DNA of 64,000 bases from Glycine soja (lineage: Eukaryota > Streptophyta > Magnoliopsida > Fabales > Fabaceae): positions 35,240,411-35,304,410 of the forward strand of contig NC_041004.1 of NCBI RefSeq assembly GCF_004193775.1. The letters are read 5' to 3'. This document shows, piece by piece, positions 12,101 through 24,500 of the stretch. The notes under the pieces were generated by a model that saw only the letters and a program-made list of their open reading frames with translations, ran no database searches and had not been told where the DNA came from. The translations under genes were made by a program, and so were the position numbers. How positions within the stretch are numbered: the first letter of the stretch is position 1; each line of letters begins with the position of its first letter.

Positions 12101-15100
12101 CTCAAATCTCACAGACAAAAGCTCGACCGCCGTGCCCACCCATGCATCTTCATAGGTTTCAAACCAAACACCAAAGGATATTTAGTATATGATCTCCATT
12201 CCCATAGCATAACCACATCCAGTAACATTGTTTTCTATGAAGACCACTTTCCTCTCTTCCCTGATACTCCAGAATCATCCACCCCTCCTACTTCTATATC
12301 ATCTCTCCCATTCTCCAATAATCCCGACAGCTTTGAACACCCCATTCCACCCAATGACAATCCCTCATCCTCACATATACCTTCTCCTTTTCTATGATGT
12401 TCCACGAGACTAAAAAAGGCACCCACTTATCTCCAAGATTACTACCATGCACTCACTTCACAAGCTGATACCAATACGCGTGGAGTTAGGTATCCTCTAC
12501 ATTCTGTCCTATCCTACTCCCGCCTTTCACCTTCCCATAAACACTTCGTGATGTCAATATCGGTAAACACTGAACCCAAATCTTATGATGAGGCTTCCCA
12601 ATTTGACTGTTGGATTAAGGCTATGCAGGCAGAAATACAAGCTCTTCAACAGAATCAAACATGGACCCTTACACCACTACCACCACACAAGACAGCTATC
12701 GAATGTCGCTGGGTATATAAGATCAAATATAAAGCAGATGGTACTGTTGAACGATACAAGGCGCGTCTCGTAGCCAAAGGATACACACAACTAGAAGGAT
12801 TGTACTTTCTTGATACATTCTCTCCCGTGGCTAAGCTCACCACTGTGAGATTGCTTCTCGCTCTTGCTGCCCTTCACAATTGGCATCTTAGGAAACTTGA
12901 CGTCAATAATGCATTTCTTCATGGCGACCTTGACGAAGAGGTACACATGACTCTTCCCCCAGGTCTTCAGGTGCATGATCACAATCTAGTTTTCCGACTT
13001 CAACGTTCATTATATGGTTTGAAACAAGCAAGCCGCCAATGGTTCACACGGCTCTCTTCTTTCCTCATCTCTCACGACTTTCGCCAATCTGCAGCAGACC
13101 ATTCTCTTTTTCTCCACTTCAATAACAGTGATACCACTGTTGTGCTCGTTTACTTTGATGATATAATCATAGCAGGTAACAATCTCGACACCATCACGCA
13201 TATCACAAACCTCCTTGATCAAACTTTCAGCATCAAGGACCTTGGCACCTTGAAGTTCTTTCTCGGTCTTGAAGTTGCTCGCAATAACAAGGGCATTCAC
13301 TTATCTCAACGTAAGTACGTCTTGGATATCTTATCCGGCTCAGGCATGCTTGCCTCTCGACCCGCTTCAACTCCCATGGACTACTCCACCCGATTAACAG
13401 CCTTGATGGGCACTCCTCTATCAGAAACTTCTTCTTCCTCATATCGCTGGCTGATTGGAAGACTCATTTACCTCACCAACACTCGTCCCGATATCACTCA
13501 TGCCGTTCAACAACTCAGCCAATATATGGCTCACCCTACTTCAGCTCACTCACAAGCAGCATTTCGTGTCTTATGATATCTCAAGGGCTCACCTGGTTTG
13601 GGCATCTTTCTTGCGGCCGACGGCCCTCTGCAACTCAAAGCTTTCAGTGACTCCGATTGGGCCGGTTGCCGCGATACAAGGCGTTCCATCACCGGCTTCT
13701 CGGTATATCTCGGCTCATCCTTTATTTCTTGGCGTTCGAAGAAACAACCTACTGTTTCAAGAAGCTCCTCAGAGGCGGAATATCGGGCCTTGGCGTCTAC
13801 AACATGTGAGCTTCAGTGGCTCACGTACCTTCTGCAAGACTTTCAGGTCTCCTTCCTTCAGCCCACAACCCTATACTATGATAATAAGTCCGCTATTCAA
13901 ATAGCTTGTAATCCCGTCTTCCACGAACGAACCAAACATATAGAAATCGATTGTCATATCGTGCGTGATAAGGTGAATCAAGGATCCCTCAAACTGCTTC
14001 CTATCTCCTCGCAATTGTAGCTAGCTGACATTTTTACGAAGCCACTCTCACCCTCTTTGTTTCAAGATCTCTGTTCCAAGATGGGAATGCTGAATATCCA
14101 TTCCCAGCTTGAGGGGGGCTCTTAGCACATATCAAGTATATGAGTAGCATGAGTCTGTTAGCATTTTCAGTTATTAGTTACAAGCAGTTAGTGTTTTCTG
14201 TTTTTCTGGTATAACAACCAGCTTTCGCACTACCTTCTTTTTCTTCCATTGTATAAAAGCTTCTTCACGTAAGCTACAATATGATTCATGCAGTCATTTG
14301 ATCACTCACATGTGTAAACAGCGTCATCTTCTCTCTCTCTCCTTTATGAGCATTTAATGTTTTCACATCAACATCAAATTGAAATGGTAAATAATTAGAT
14401 TGTATTACATAGGAATTGCAAGTTTATTGTTGTATACATTTCAACTTTGTTGACATTTAAATTTTGTATTTTCCTTTTTTTATTGATTTAATTTATTCCT
14501 ATATTATAAATTAGACTACACAATTTGAAGAGTGAGATTCTCAATTAAACATTCTCGGCATTCTCTTTTCTGTGTTTTGAATGTACAATTCATGCATTAT
14601 CCTTGCAACTAGCCAAAACTTTCCTCTCTTGACCATCTCAAACTACACTTTTTTCTTCTTTATTTCTTCTTTATTTGTACATTTTATCTTAGTAATTTTG
14701 TATCTCTTTCAATAAACATCTTTTCTCCCTGCCTCTAAATTGAATTAATTTTAATAGTTTTTTCTAAAAGAAATTACCAAAAGTTATAAAATAACCTTAT
14801 AATATAATTTAAATTGTTTATGATAAATGTAAAATATAATTCATATATTGAAATATATTAATTAATTTATTATGAACTTTAATTATAATATATATTTATT
14901 ATTTATATTAAATTTAATTATATAAAATAAATATTTATCTTGTACAAGGTATAGATTAGTATATTAACTCAACCGAAATTTTAAAGAGATAACTTGTCGA
15001 AAAAACTTAGGCGTTGTATTGTATGTTTTTGGATTATTTTGCAATTAAAATTATAATTTCACATTGGTAACATGTACCAATTTTCAATGTCTTTTAGCGA

Positions 15101-18100
15101 GGTGAAACTTTAATTTTAATTTGGAAACACCTAAGGTATCTCAATTATTGCACATAAGCGTTATCCCTAGTAATCTTCACGTTTGGTGTCTTATATTTTA
15201 AGATCCTATTTAATTTATCACTAAATAAGTTTATTAAATAAGATCTATTATCAATATCAAAGGTTGATATGCACCTGTTGGGGCCAATCACCTTCTTCCA
15301 ACTGGGAATTAATGAGCAACTTTGCAGCTTGATGAAGAGGAGTAAGGTCTCTCTCTGACTGTACATAGAAATTTAAAAATAAAGGGAAAAAACTTATTAC
15401 AAGATTTGATTGTAGTTACAACAACAAAAAGAAAACATTTTAAAATTTAAATCACGATGAAGTGAACCTATAATCACACAAACACGCACACATAAAAAGC
15501 AAACCTGTCCAGCATAAATTAGACCCATAAGAGCCCATGCTGTTTGTACAACGTTTGATCGACTTCCTTCAAGAGGTATGTATATCTGCATTGTTTTCAT
15601 TAAAAAAGACATTACTACAATTATTATTATCATCAACTAAGGTTAAAGAGTAATTATTTAGTAACAACAATTCAATTACAAACCTTTTTTGGGCTTGAAA
15701 GATAACTCTCTCCCCACCCACCATCCTCTCTCTGTGTTGTAAGTAGAAATTTCACAGCCTTGCGAATGGCATTACAATTAGTGTAAGTCTTACCGGCAGC
15801 TGCTAGACCACCAAGTGCAAACCAAGAGCCATAAGTGTAGCAAACTCCCCAACATCCATACCATGAACCATTGGTTGTTTGTGTATCTTCAAGGAATTGA
15901 ACTGCATTGACAATGAAATTCTTAATCTCTGTCTTCCTATGCTCTGGATATAGCTTCTGGAACAAAACTAAAGCTTGAATTGCAGATCCAGTGCACTCAA
16001 CATATTCATGCTCAATTACAATGTCCTCAAAAAATTCAGTGGGATTGAGTAACTGAAAATTAATGAAAAAATTGATTAGTTTATTAATTGATGAATGGAT
16101 TTTTATCAACCGATGAATATGTACATATTGCATTATTAATTAATATAATACTTACTTCCAACCATTCTTGAGCTCCTATTGGTTCCCATGCTGCTATACC
16201 ACCTTTTTTACTCTACAATAATAAAAAAATGTAGTTGTGTCAAATGAAAATCAATTAGTAAAAGTAAAAAAATCAATTACCAAAGTCTTTTGCACAATCC
16301 CTACTTTCCCATTGATAAAAGATCAAGTAACAAAGAGAAGGGCAATTAGTTGATTGATTTATTAATTAAAAGCACATGGCCATGAATTTAAGTGAATATT
16401 GCAACATGGTACAGAACAAATTTCACCAATCTTGAACAAATGATGCGATGTTGGATTTGAGAAAAGGAGTCCATCATCAACATTAATTGGTTGCTATAAG
16501 AAATGTGTAGCAAATTTCTATAAAATATTTCATAGCATTAATATTGTTGGAATTTTTTATTCCAATAATTAATGTGGGCTAATATTATAAGATAATTATA
16601 TTAGTTATTTATCATTAGTGTGCTTTATTTTATGTGATTAAATTAAGTGAGCCCGTTAGACAATTAAATCAGATGATATAAACTTAAATGAGTAGATGTC
16701 AGTGTTAACCTATTAGGGGATAATGAGAACCCTATTAGGTTAATACGCTATAAGAAGACTATGGTCCTCAATATACCGAGCCGTCACACATTGTTTCTTT
16801 TTCCCCATCTAAAGAGTTACGAAGGTCCTATTGAGAAATAAAAAAGTTCCAGTTGAGGAAGAATCATGAAGCCACCAGTTACACTGTTAGCTGGTTATCT
16901 GTTGTTTCTATCGTATTTCGTAACAAATACTAAGAAGAGTACATAGATCAGAAATCACCTAAGGATTGAGATTCTGCTGTGTTTGTTTGATCAATCATTA
17001 TGCATTCAAGTATTCCTAAAATTCTTCTTGATAATCTAACGTAATATGTTCTTGGTGGTTATATTGGTATTTTATAAGGATCCTCTAAAATTCCAACAAG
17101 TGGTATCAGAGTCACCATTACTGTTTGATTATTGGGATTTAACATTATTTGATTCTTATTATACCTTAATTGCTTTGTTTTTATGAACCCTATTTTTTTG
17201 ACACAACACATATTAATTGTCGGTAAATTCAAATATTGTCATATTGGATATTTGGTTTGAATTCGAGTGTTTTTTTTTTTCCCGGCATTGTGTTGGGGTT
17301 TATTGTTGCAAAACAATTATATTGCAATTTATCATGTATGCTTAAGTTTATTTTTTAATTGTTTTTATTATTGTCCTAAAATAATTTTTAGTGGGAGTCC
17401 TAAGGTGATATATGAGTAATCTGGGTATGCATCACTAGAAAGTAGTAAAACACATAATGTGCTAATTGAAGAGAACAAGAAACTACATATTTTCATATCG
17501 AAAGTCTAGAAGTTTAGAGATCATTGGGTATTCTAACTTTGATTTTTATGGAATATCTTAATAGCAATCACTCCACACAAGGATCCTTATTTAACCATAT
17601 TGGTGGAGTTAATATTTTTTTCTGAGACATCATACTATAATTTATTACAGCTAAATTATTGTAACTAGCTTGCTTGTTGTTGCCAACATTAAGAAGCCAT
17701 CAGGTGTTTATTGAGATAATATCTTAACGGTCTTATTAAGGATTCAACCAAGTAAAAGTTTGTTGATAATATAAAATATTTGGTTGTTAAATAAAGAATT
17801 CAGAAAATACAAATTTGTATAGAACATATAGGGACTCATTCCATACTAGCAGATCTACTTACTAAAGGTTTGATACTTAAAGTTTTTTCATGAGCATACT
17901 GCTCTTGATAGTACCTTAGTTTAGTGAAATTCTTGCTTATGTTCTATATCTTATGGTTTACAAACATTTTGTTGTTTGGATTTTCTGCAGAAATAAAGTT
18001 GAAGTTTATCATTTCATTATAAGCTTGTTTTGTTTGCAATATTTATGTTTTGTTTGGATTGATCTCTATAAAGAATAAAGTTTGGACCAATTGGAAATAC

Positions 18101-21100
18101 ACATGACTGAGATCACATTACATGTAATTTTCATACTGCTTATCCATATTGACCTATGTCATTGACTGAGTGTATTGATGTGGTGGTCATTGAGGTTTAG
18201 TTACATTTGTTGTAGTGATGAAAGTCGTAGTGATTCCATTATTGATACATGAGATGGACCAAGTTATTAAGGTGGAAGTCTAAAGGTAAATAGCATATGG
18301 ATGCACGCTTAAGGATTTTGATATAATCGTTACAATATGTGGACCAAGTGGGAGATTGTTGGAATTTTCTATTCTAATAATTAATGTTGGATAATATTAT
18401 AAGACAATCATATTAGATATATGTCATTAGTGAGTTTTATTTTATGTGATCAAATTAAGTGAGCCCATTAGAAAACTAAATCAGATGATATGGACTTAAA
18501 TGAGCAAATGTCAGTGTTGGTCCATTAGGGAATAATCGGAACCCTATTACGTTAACACGCTATAAGAATGCTATGGTCCCCAATATACCGAGTCATCAGA
18601 CATGGTTTCTCTTCTCCCCATCTGAAGAATTATGAATGTCTTATTGAGGAATAAAGAAGTTTCGGTTGAGGAAGAACCGTGAAGCCACATGTTACGTTGT
18701 TAGCCAATTATCTATTGTCTCTACGACATTCCGTAATGGATCCTAAGAGATCATAAATCACCTACAGATTCAGATTTCACTGTATTTATTTGATCAATCA
18801 TTATGGATCCAGATATTCCTAAAACTCTTCTTGATAATCTAACATAATGTGTTCCTAGTGGTTATATTGGTATTTTATAAGGATCCCCTAAAATTCCAAC
18901 AAACATTTCTTTAAATTTGTTGGAAATTGAGATTTTTCCAAAAACTACATCTAAATTTTTTGATGTTTTTGTAATTCCAAATTTCTTGTAAGAATGGTAA
19001 AAGTTGCTTGTGTTAAGAAATAACTAGTTGTAGGTTAAATTTCTTGTAAGAATTGTAAAATTTGCTTGTGTTAAAAAATAGCTAGTTGTAGGTTAACGAT
19101 GTTAACTTTTGCATATTTGTAAAATGAGTCATGATTGTTCTAATGCTTTGTTCAATAATAGACTTTTATAGATTTTAAATTTAAGCAACTTACTGTAACA
19201 CTTATAGTGTTATGTTTAAATGTAATATACATCAAAGCAAATTTTTATTTGTCTTCTTTGTGTTTGATGAGTTTCCTTCCAAATCTCTGTGTTTAGTTTT
19301 TCTATCCAAATTTAATGGTACTTGCCTGAAGTGACAACAAGATATTGACTGAATCATAAAATCTTTCAGGTTTCACTTTTTCTCCCACAATCTCTGGTGA
19401 CAACTTTGATAGAAGAAGACAACACTAAAACACAGAAGAACTTTAATTAGTTATATTAACATATATTTGTAATTGATAAAGCTTATTATTAAATTAATTG
19501 ATTTTTCACGAGCTAAGTTGTCAGATACCTTTAAACCTTCTGCAGTGCAATCAGAAACTTGCCATCCATGGTCTTGATCTGAGAATGTCCAAGACCCTTT
19601 AGTAATATGACGATACATACTCTTAAAATCTCCTGAAGGGTTGTCTCTCACCTTTGAAATAAGAATGTCAATTCATTACTACTATGTAAAGCTAACAAAC
19701 ATACTCTTAAGTAATCTAATGAACACTAACTTAATAGTCAATTATAAATTAATATGCATTGCAATTAGAATACTATAATTATACTAGTTATAATTAATAT
19801 TGTTAGTCAGACAAATTAGTTAGTAAGTAATAAATTTTTTGGTTGATTAATGAATTGCATAATTTGAATAAACTATATTCACTGGGGAATTTACCTTCCT
19901 TATAGGAGAATTATGATTCTTTTATGTACTTATCATAAAAATTAAGCACACCTGAGACTTCTTGATGAAATCATGCCCTTTTGCAAGTGAATGGCCAATT
20001 TCGTCAATTAGCTTAGTTGCAAGCAAAGCTTGAACTGCAAAACCAGCATCCCATTCTTGACTACCAAAACTCTACATCATATACGTAAGTGATTAATTAA
20101 TTAACTAATTAACTAATACATCCTAATGGTTATAATAACACACATAGACGTACTTGCATGGTCATTCCATCTTCAGAAACCCATAAGTAATCTGAGACCC
20201 TTGCAAGATGCTTCTTAAAGGCATCTCCCTGTGGATCTTCAACCCAACAAGCAAGCATACATAGAACCTGAAAAACATATACATGTTTAGCATAGTTGAA
20301 TGAGTTTCCTTCTTGAAGAGGAAACTAATTTTTCTCATAAGGCTAAACAATCAAATTAATGCATTATTGTTATGACACCTACCTTTTCCACACACCCAAT
20401 AGTTATGTATCGACTATTCTCATCTTCGTAATGAATATGGTTCATTGTTACTTGAAGGGCCTTTTCTCTAATTAGTTTGTTGAAAGGCCAACAAGTAAGT
20501 AGTGGCTCAGTAAACATGTATAGACTGTCCCATACTAGGTCTTGTATCAAAGAATGAGGATAATAAAGATCTTCCTGTGATAGATAGAATGAACAATTAT
20601 CAGTTTCATGATAAAGAGAATGTGTACATACACACATTGCGATTGATTAAATATTAGTTTTCTCACCTTTGCACATTGATGACGCACTTTTTTCCAATTA
20701 ACTTTTTCATAAGGCTGAGTAAAGAGCTCTTCTCTCAATTGTAAGATGAGTGGTGTGATTGGACCCACAAACCTTTTCCCATATAAGTAAGACATAGGCA
20801 TATATACCAATCGACAATAACACCACATTTTAGCTACAATAATTATGGTGAAAATGAGATTCAATGATTAAACATCGTATATTCAACAATTTAAACATAT
20901 ATTGTTGAATAAAGAGTGACAAAATAAAATAAAATAAACTCAACCTGGATGCATAGGAAGAAACGAAGGAATAATCCAAAACTCTGGGGGCATTGGGTTG
21001 CTTCCACACCAATCAAATACACCAAGTATCTACAAGAGTAGGATCCATTTAAACCATACATACTAGCTAGTTTGTGTATTTATATTTATGTAAAACTGAA

Positions 21101-21435
21101 TGTGATACCGAAAGCCAAGTTTTCCCCCATGAAGGGATGTGTGTTACACCACCATGATCATGAATCCACTTTTTTCCTCTAGCACATGCATTTTCATGAC
21201 CTCCATTAGGCCCTTCTCCAAGAATTCGCATACATATATAGTTTAGTGTAGTACCAAACATGGTGCTATGACCCTCTATGTGTAGTCCCCATCCTCCATC
21301 TTCATTCTTTAAATTGAAGAACAAAATGGACAATATTAATTATTCTTTGTTGCAATGAACAAATTTTAAACTTCACGCATATACATCAACAAGTTAATTA
21401 AATGATACAAGAATTTTGAAAACAAAAAATGTTAC

Positions 21436-21516
<81 letters not shown>

Positions 21517-24500
21517 CATGCTTGATTGGGAAAATGAATCTTGAAATTGAATAGGTATACCTGGTGATAGTATATGTAACGGAGAATCTCTTTTCGATAC
21601 TCTTCTGGGAATACCAAATCAAGATGCCCTGTAATGTACATACAAAAAACCTGCAATGTTTTGAATAAGTAAAAATTAATATCGATTAATGTTGTTTTAG
21701 TTGAATTTTATCGATGATTAATCTTTAATTACCTTAATGGATTTGAGTCCAGTTTCGTATATGATGTTTAAATTTATGTCCTAGTTAATATTTCATAATT
21801 ATTTTATAAAAAAAGAAACTACTTATGACCAAACATTAATTGAATTTTTTTATTCTTAATCAGTGTCCCATATTCAATGTTATGTACAAATACCAAAGTT
21901 TCCAAACTTCGAATTTCTATGTTCATTTAATGGTCTAGTATATCTTAAATTGACAAACTCTATTGTTTTATTATTGAATAAATCCATATTTCAATCTTTA
22001 ATAAAATATTAGTACCATAAACCAAAAAAAAATAGCTCCATAAAAAATAGAATGAAGTTAGTAACTTTTTACTAATTTATTACTTAATATTCTATTAATT
22101 TTAGTTTATTTAAATACTTTTAAAGAAATTAAAATTAATTGTTTCACAATTTGATATATTCTAAACATGCATCATAAACTATTTTTTTATTATTTGACTT
22201 CAACTAATATAACTATATGCAATAATAATAATTTAAAAATTAACAATATGTTTAGACACCCTTTTAGAACAGCATAAAATCACATCAATTAATTCTAGTG
22301 AAGAAAAAAAAGTGAAAACTATAATTATTTAGTTCTAACTTAATGTAAAATATCACATAACACCACAAAACCAAACATGCTATAAATATATTATAAATTT
22401 GGTCAGAGAAGACCAAAAGTGATTACTTTTATTTTTCAAAAGAGTAAAATATGAGTACACTAAAACAATGTTTATTGAGTAGAATTGACATAAAGAAATT
22501 AATAATTATTTTTCCTATTGTACTCTTAAAGCTTCATCTCAATAATTTATGTAAGGGAAGTTTGCATTAGAGATAGATTAGGTCTATAAATTCATATCTT
22601 AGTGAAAAACAATATGAAAAACATCTAAAAAGCTACACGTAAGTTATATCTTTTTAATTTAAATTGAAGTAATTAAATTAATTTAAACTATGAATTCACA
22701 ACTTATCAAACTCAACCAAATTAATTAACCCAAAGGGTTGGTGCAAAGGTATAAGTTCTCATTGCATTCACATGTAGGAAAATGATTTATTTAGCGAAAT
22801 AATCCATGTTTGATTATGTTCGTGTGTAAAATTTTCTTGGGTCAGTAACAACAATGTTATGAAAACTGGTTCGGCCTTGCTAGTCAGACAGGTCCAACCG
22901 GGATCCAGTGATCTAACCAAGTCGGTTTCACTATTGGTCTATTCATGCATGTGGCTTGGGATGACTCGGCCAAACCTGACCAGTTTTGAGGGAACCCAAT
23001 GACCCGACCGGTTTTACAAACCCGAACTGGCAGTGTGCACATAAAAAAAAATTGGACCACTTGTACAACATTGTTTTGATGTCTCATTATCAATCCAAAA
23101 AGAACAAAATAATGCATTTGAGATTGAGTGTTTGTCACTATCCCTAAAAATCTCAGTCTTACTCGAACTAGCCAGAGACCCCTTATTTTCATCTTCATTC
23201 TTCATGCTTGAGCTCGCCACTGCACTTGGTCTGCAATTTGTTGGTCACCACACACTTGCCAACTGGGTCTGCAAATCGTCGCATGAAGCCACGAACTCCC
23301 TCGACGCCGTGCACTTGGGTCAGCACTTTGCAACTTGTCGTCGCACCTGGGTCTCATTTTCGGTGGTGAGTTCTCCATTTCTCCTCCACCTAGTTTTAAC
23401 TTTATTTTTTTGCTTATGCTTTTATTATTTTATGCATTGGTGTTATTGTTTTGGGGAAAAAACTCGTGTTTTGTTATGCTTATTTATAAATTATAATTCA
23501 ATTGATATTTGACATTTTTCAATTGCAAATGTTTGTAAATTCATTAATGTAAATATGTAATGCACTTATGCTTATTTATAATGCCACTATTATCTATTCT
23601 TGTAGAGTTGTAGACTCTAGTAAGTAGTAGGTAGTAACTGCTATTTGAGTTAATTTTGTTGAGAATCTGAGATTAGTAAATTCACTTAGTTTAGTTCATT
23701 GTGTCTATTCTTGTAGTCATTCACTCATTGTTATTGATATTTGATAATAATTGTCTAATATATAGTAATAGCTATTGATGTATGAGAATCTAAGTTAATG
23801 TACTTATTTGGAATTCAATACCATATATGATCACTAACTCATAATTAACTTAGTCTTTTTACAATTTTAGGGGGTGTTTGGTTTGGTTGTTTTCTGTTTT
23901 CATTTTCACTGGAAATAGAAAATGATGATGAAAATGTGTTTGGTTGGATTTTTGTTTTCATTTTCAATGAAAATATTTTCCCAAATCTAAAATATCATTT
24001 TCAATGGAAACAATAAAATATCATTTTTAGTGTTTTCAGTTGAAACTAGGAACCTCATTTTGGGTAAAATAAAAATGCGGTGGCAAGTAATGTAATTTTA
24101 AACAAATCTAAAAATACATTTCCTTTTGAAAACGTATTTTCAGTGTTTTTATTTCTTGAAAGCAGATAATAAGAAGTCAAACCAAACATGTTTTCAGAAT
24201 TCTAATCTTTTGAAAATAAAAGCAGTTTTCAGAAAATGAAAACAAGAAATGAAAATAGAAAATGAAAATGCAAACCAAACATACCCTTAGTTATTTGGAA
24301 TTTCTTTGATTGCTAATGTTTGCAATTAGACTTGAAGATGTTATCTGTTGAAGCCCCATCATCTCAAGCATCATCCACTCCAAATACTTCTCAGAATGTT
24401 AGAAAGAAAAATGATCCAGCTTGGGGACATTGTAAACAAATTAATGAGGGTGCTACAAAAGTGACAATGATGTGTATTTATTGTGATAAACGGGTTAAGG

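Larger units (their letters stand above)
9491..14367 (+). mobile_element. Ty1/copia LTR retrotransposon in intron 15 of the cyclase
   Basis: A nearly complete copia element inserted antisense to the cyclase gene. It has two LTRs of about 247 bp, a primer-binding site next to the left LTR, one gag-pol frame, a polypurine tract (GCTTGAGGGGGG, 14108-14118) and a 5-bp target duplication TCAAC at 9486-9490 and 14368-14372. The LTRs differ at about 9 positions plus a 2-bp indel by hand count (under 4%), so the insertion is fairly young. It lies wholly within an intron, so the cyclase message should survive if the 6-kb intron is spliced. Confidence 0.95.
16545..18901 (+). mobile_element. Deleted Ty1/copia element in cyclase intron 11
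   Basis: Two related LTRs, 16545-17098 and 18357-18901, both start TGTTGGAATTTT and end AAAATTCCAACA. The left one is followed after two bases by TGGTATCAGAGTC, a Met-tRNA primer-binding site. The right one is preceded by GGACCAAGTGGGAGAT, the typical copia polypurine tract. Flanks AATAT (16540-16544) and AACAT (18902-18906) look like a 5-bp target duplication with one change. Only about 1.25 kb of interior remains. At 17800-17885 it still encodes the end of pol ([18 protein letters not shown]). The LTRs are visibly more diverged than those of the intron-15 element, so this insertion is older. Confidence 0.88.

Noticed and set aside
14373..15274. Truncation of the cyclase C-terminus
   Set aside because: The missing terminal exon was found at 9177-9299 on the far side of the copia element, in phase and with an AG acceptor.
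15145..15366. Minus-strand open frame over cyclase exon 15
   Set aside because: It reads the exon in the wrong frame. The in-frame exon is 15358-15275 and joins neighbours at phase 0.
23132..23512. 126-codon open frame in cyclase intron 2
   Set aside because: Composition and lack of any motif suggest leader sequence of the hAT element, not a gene.
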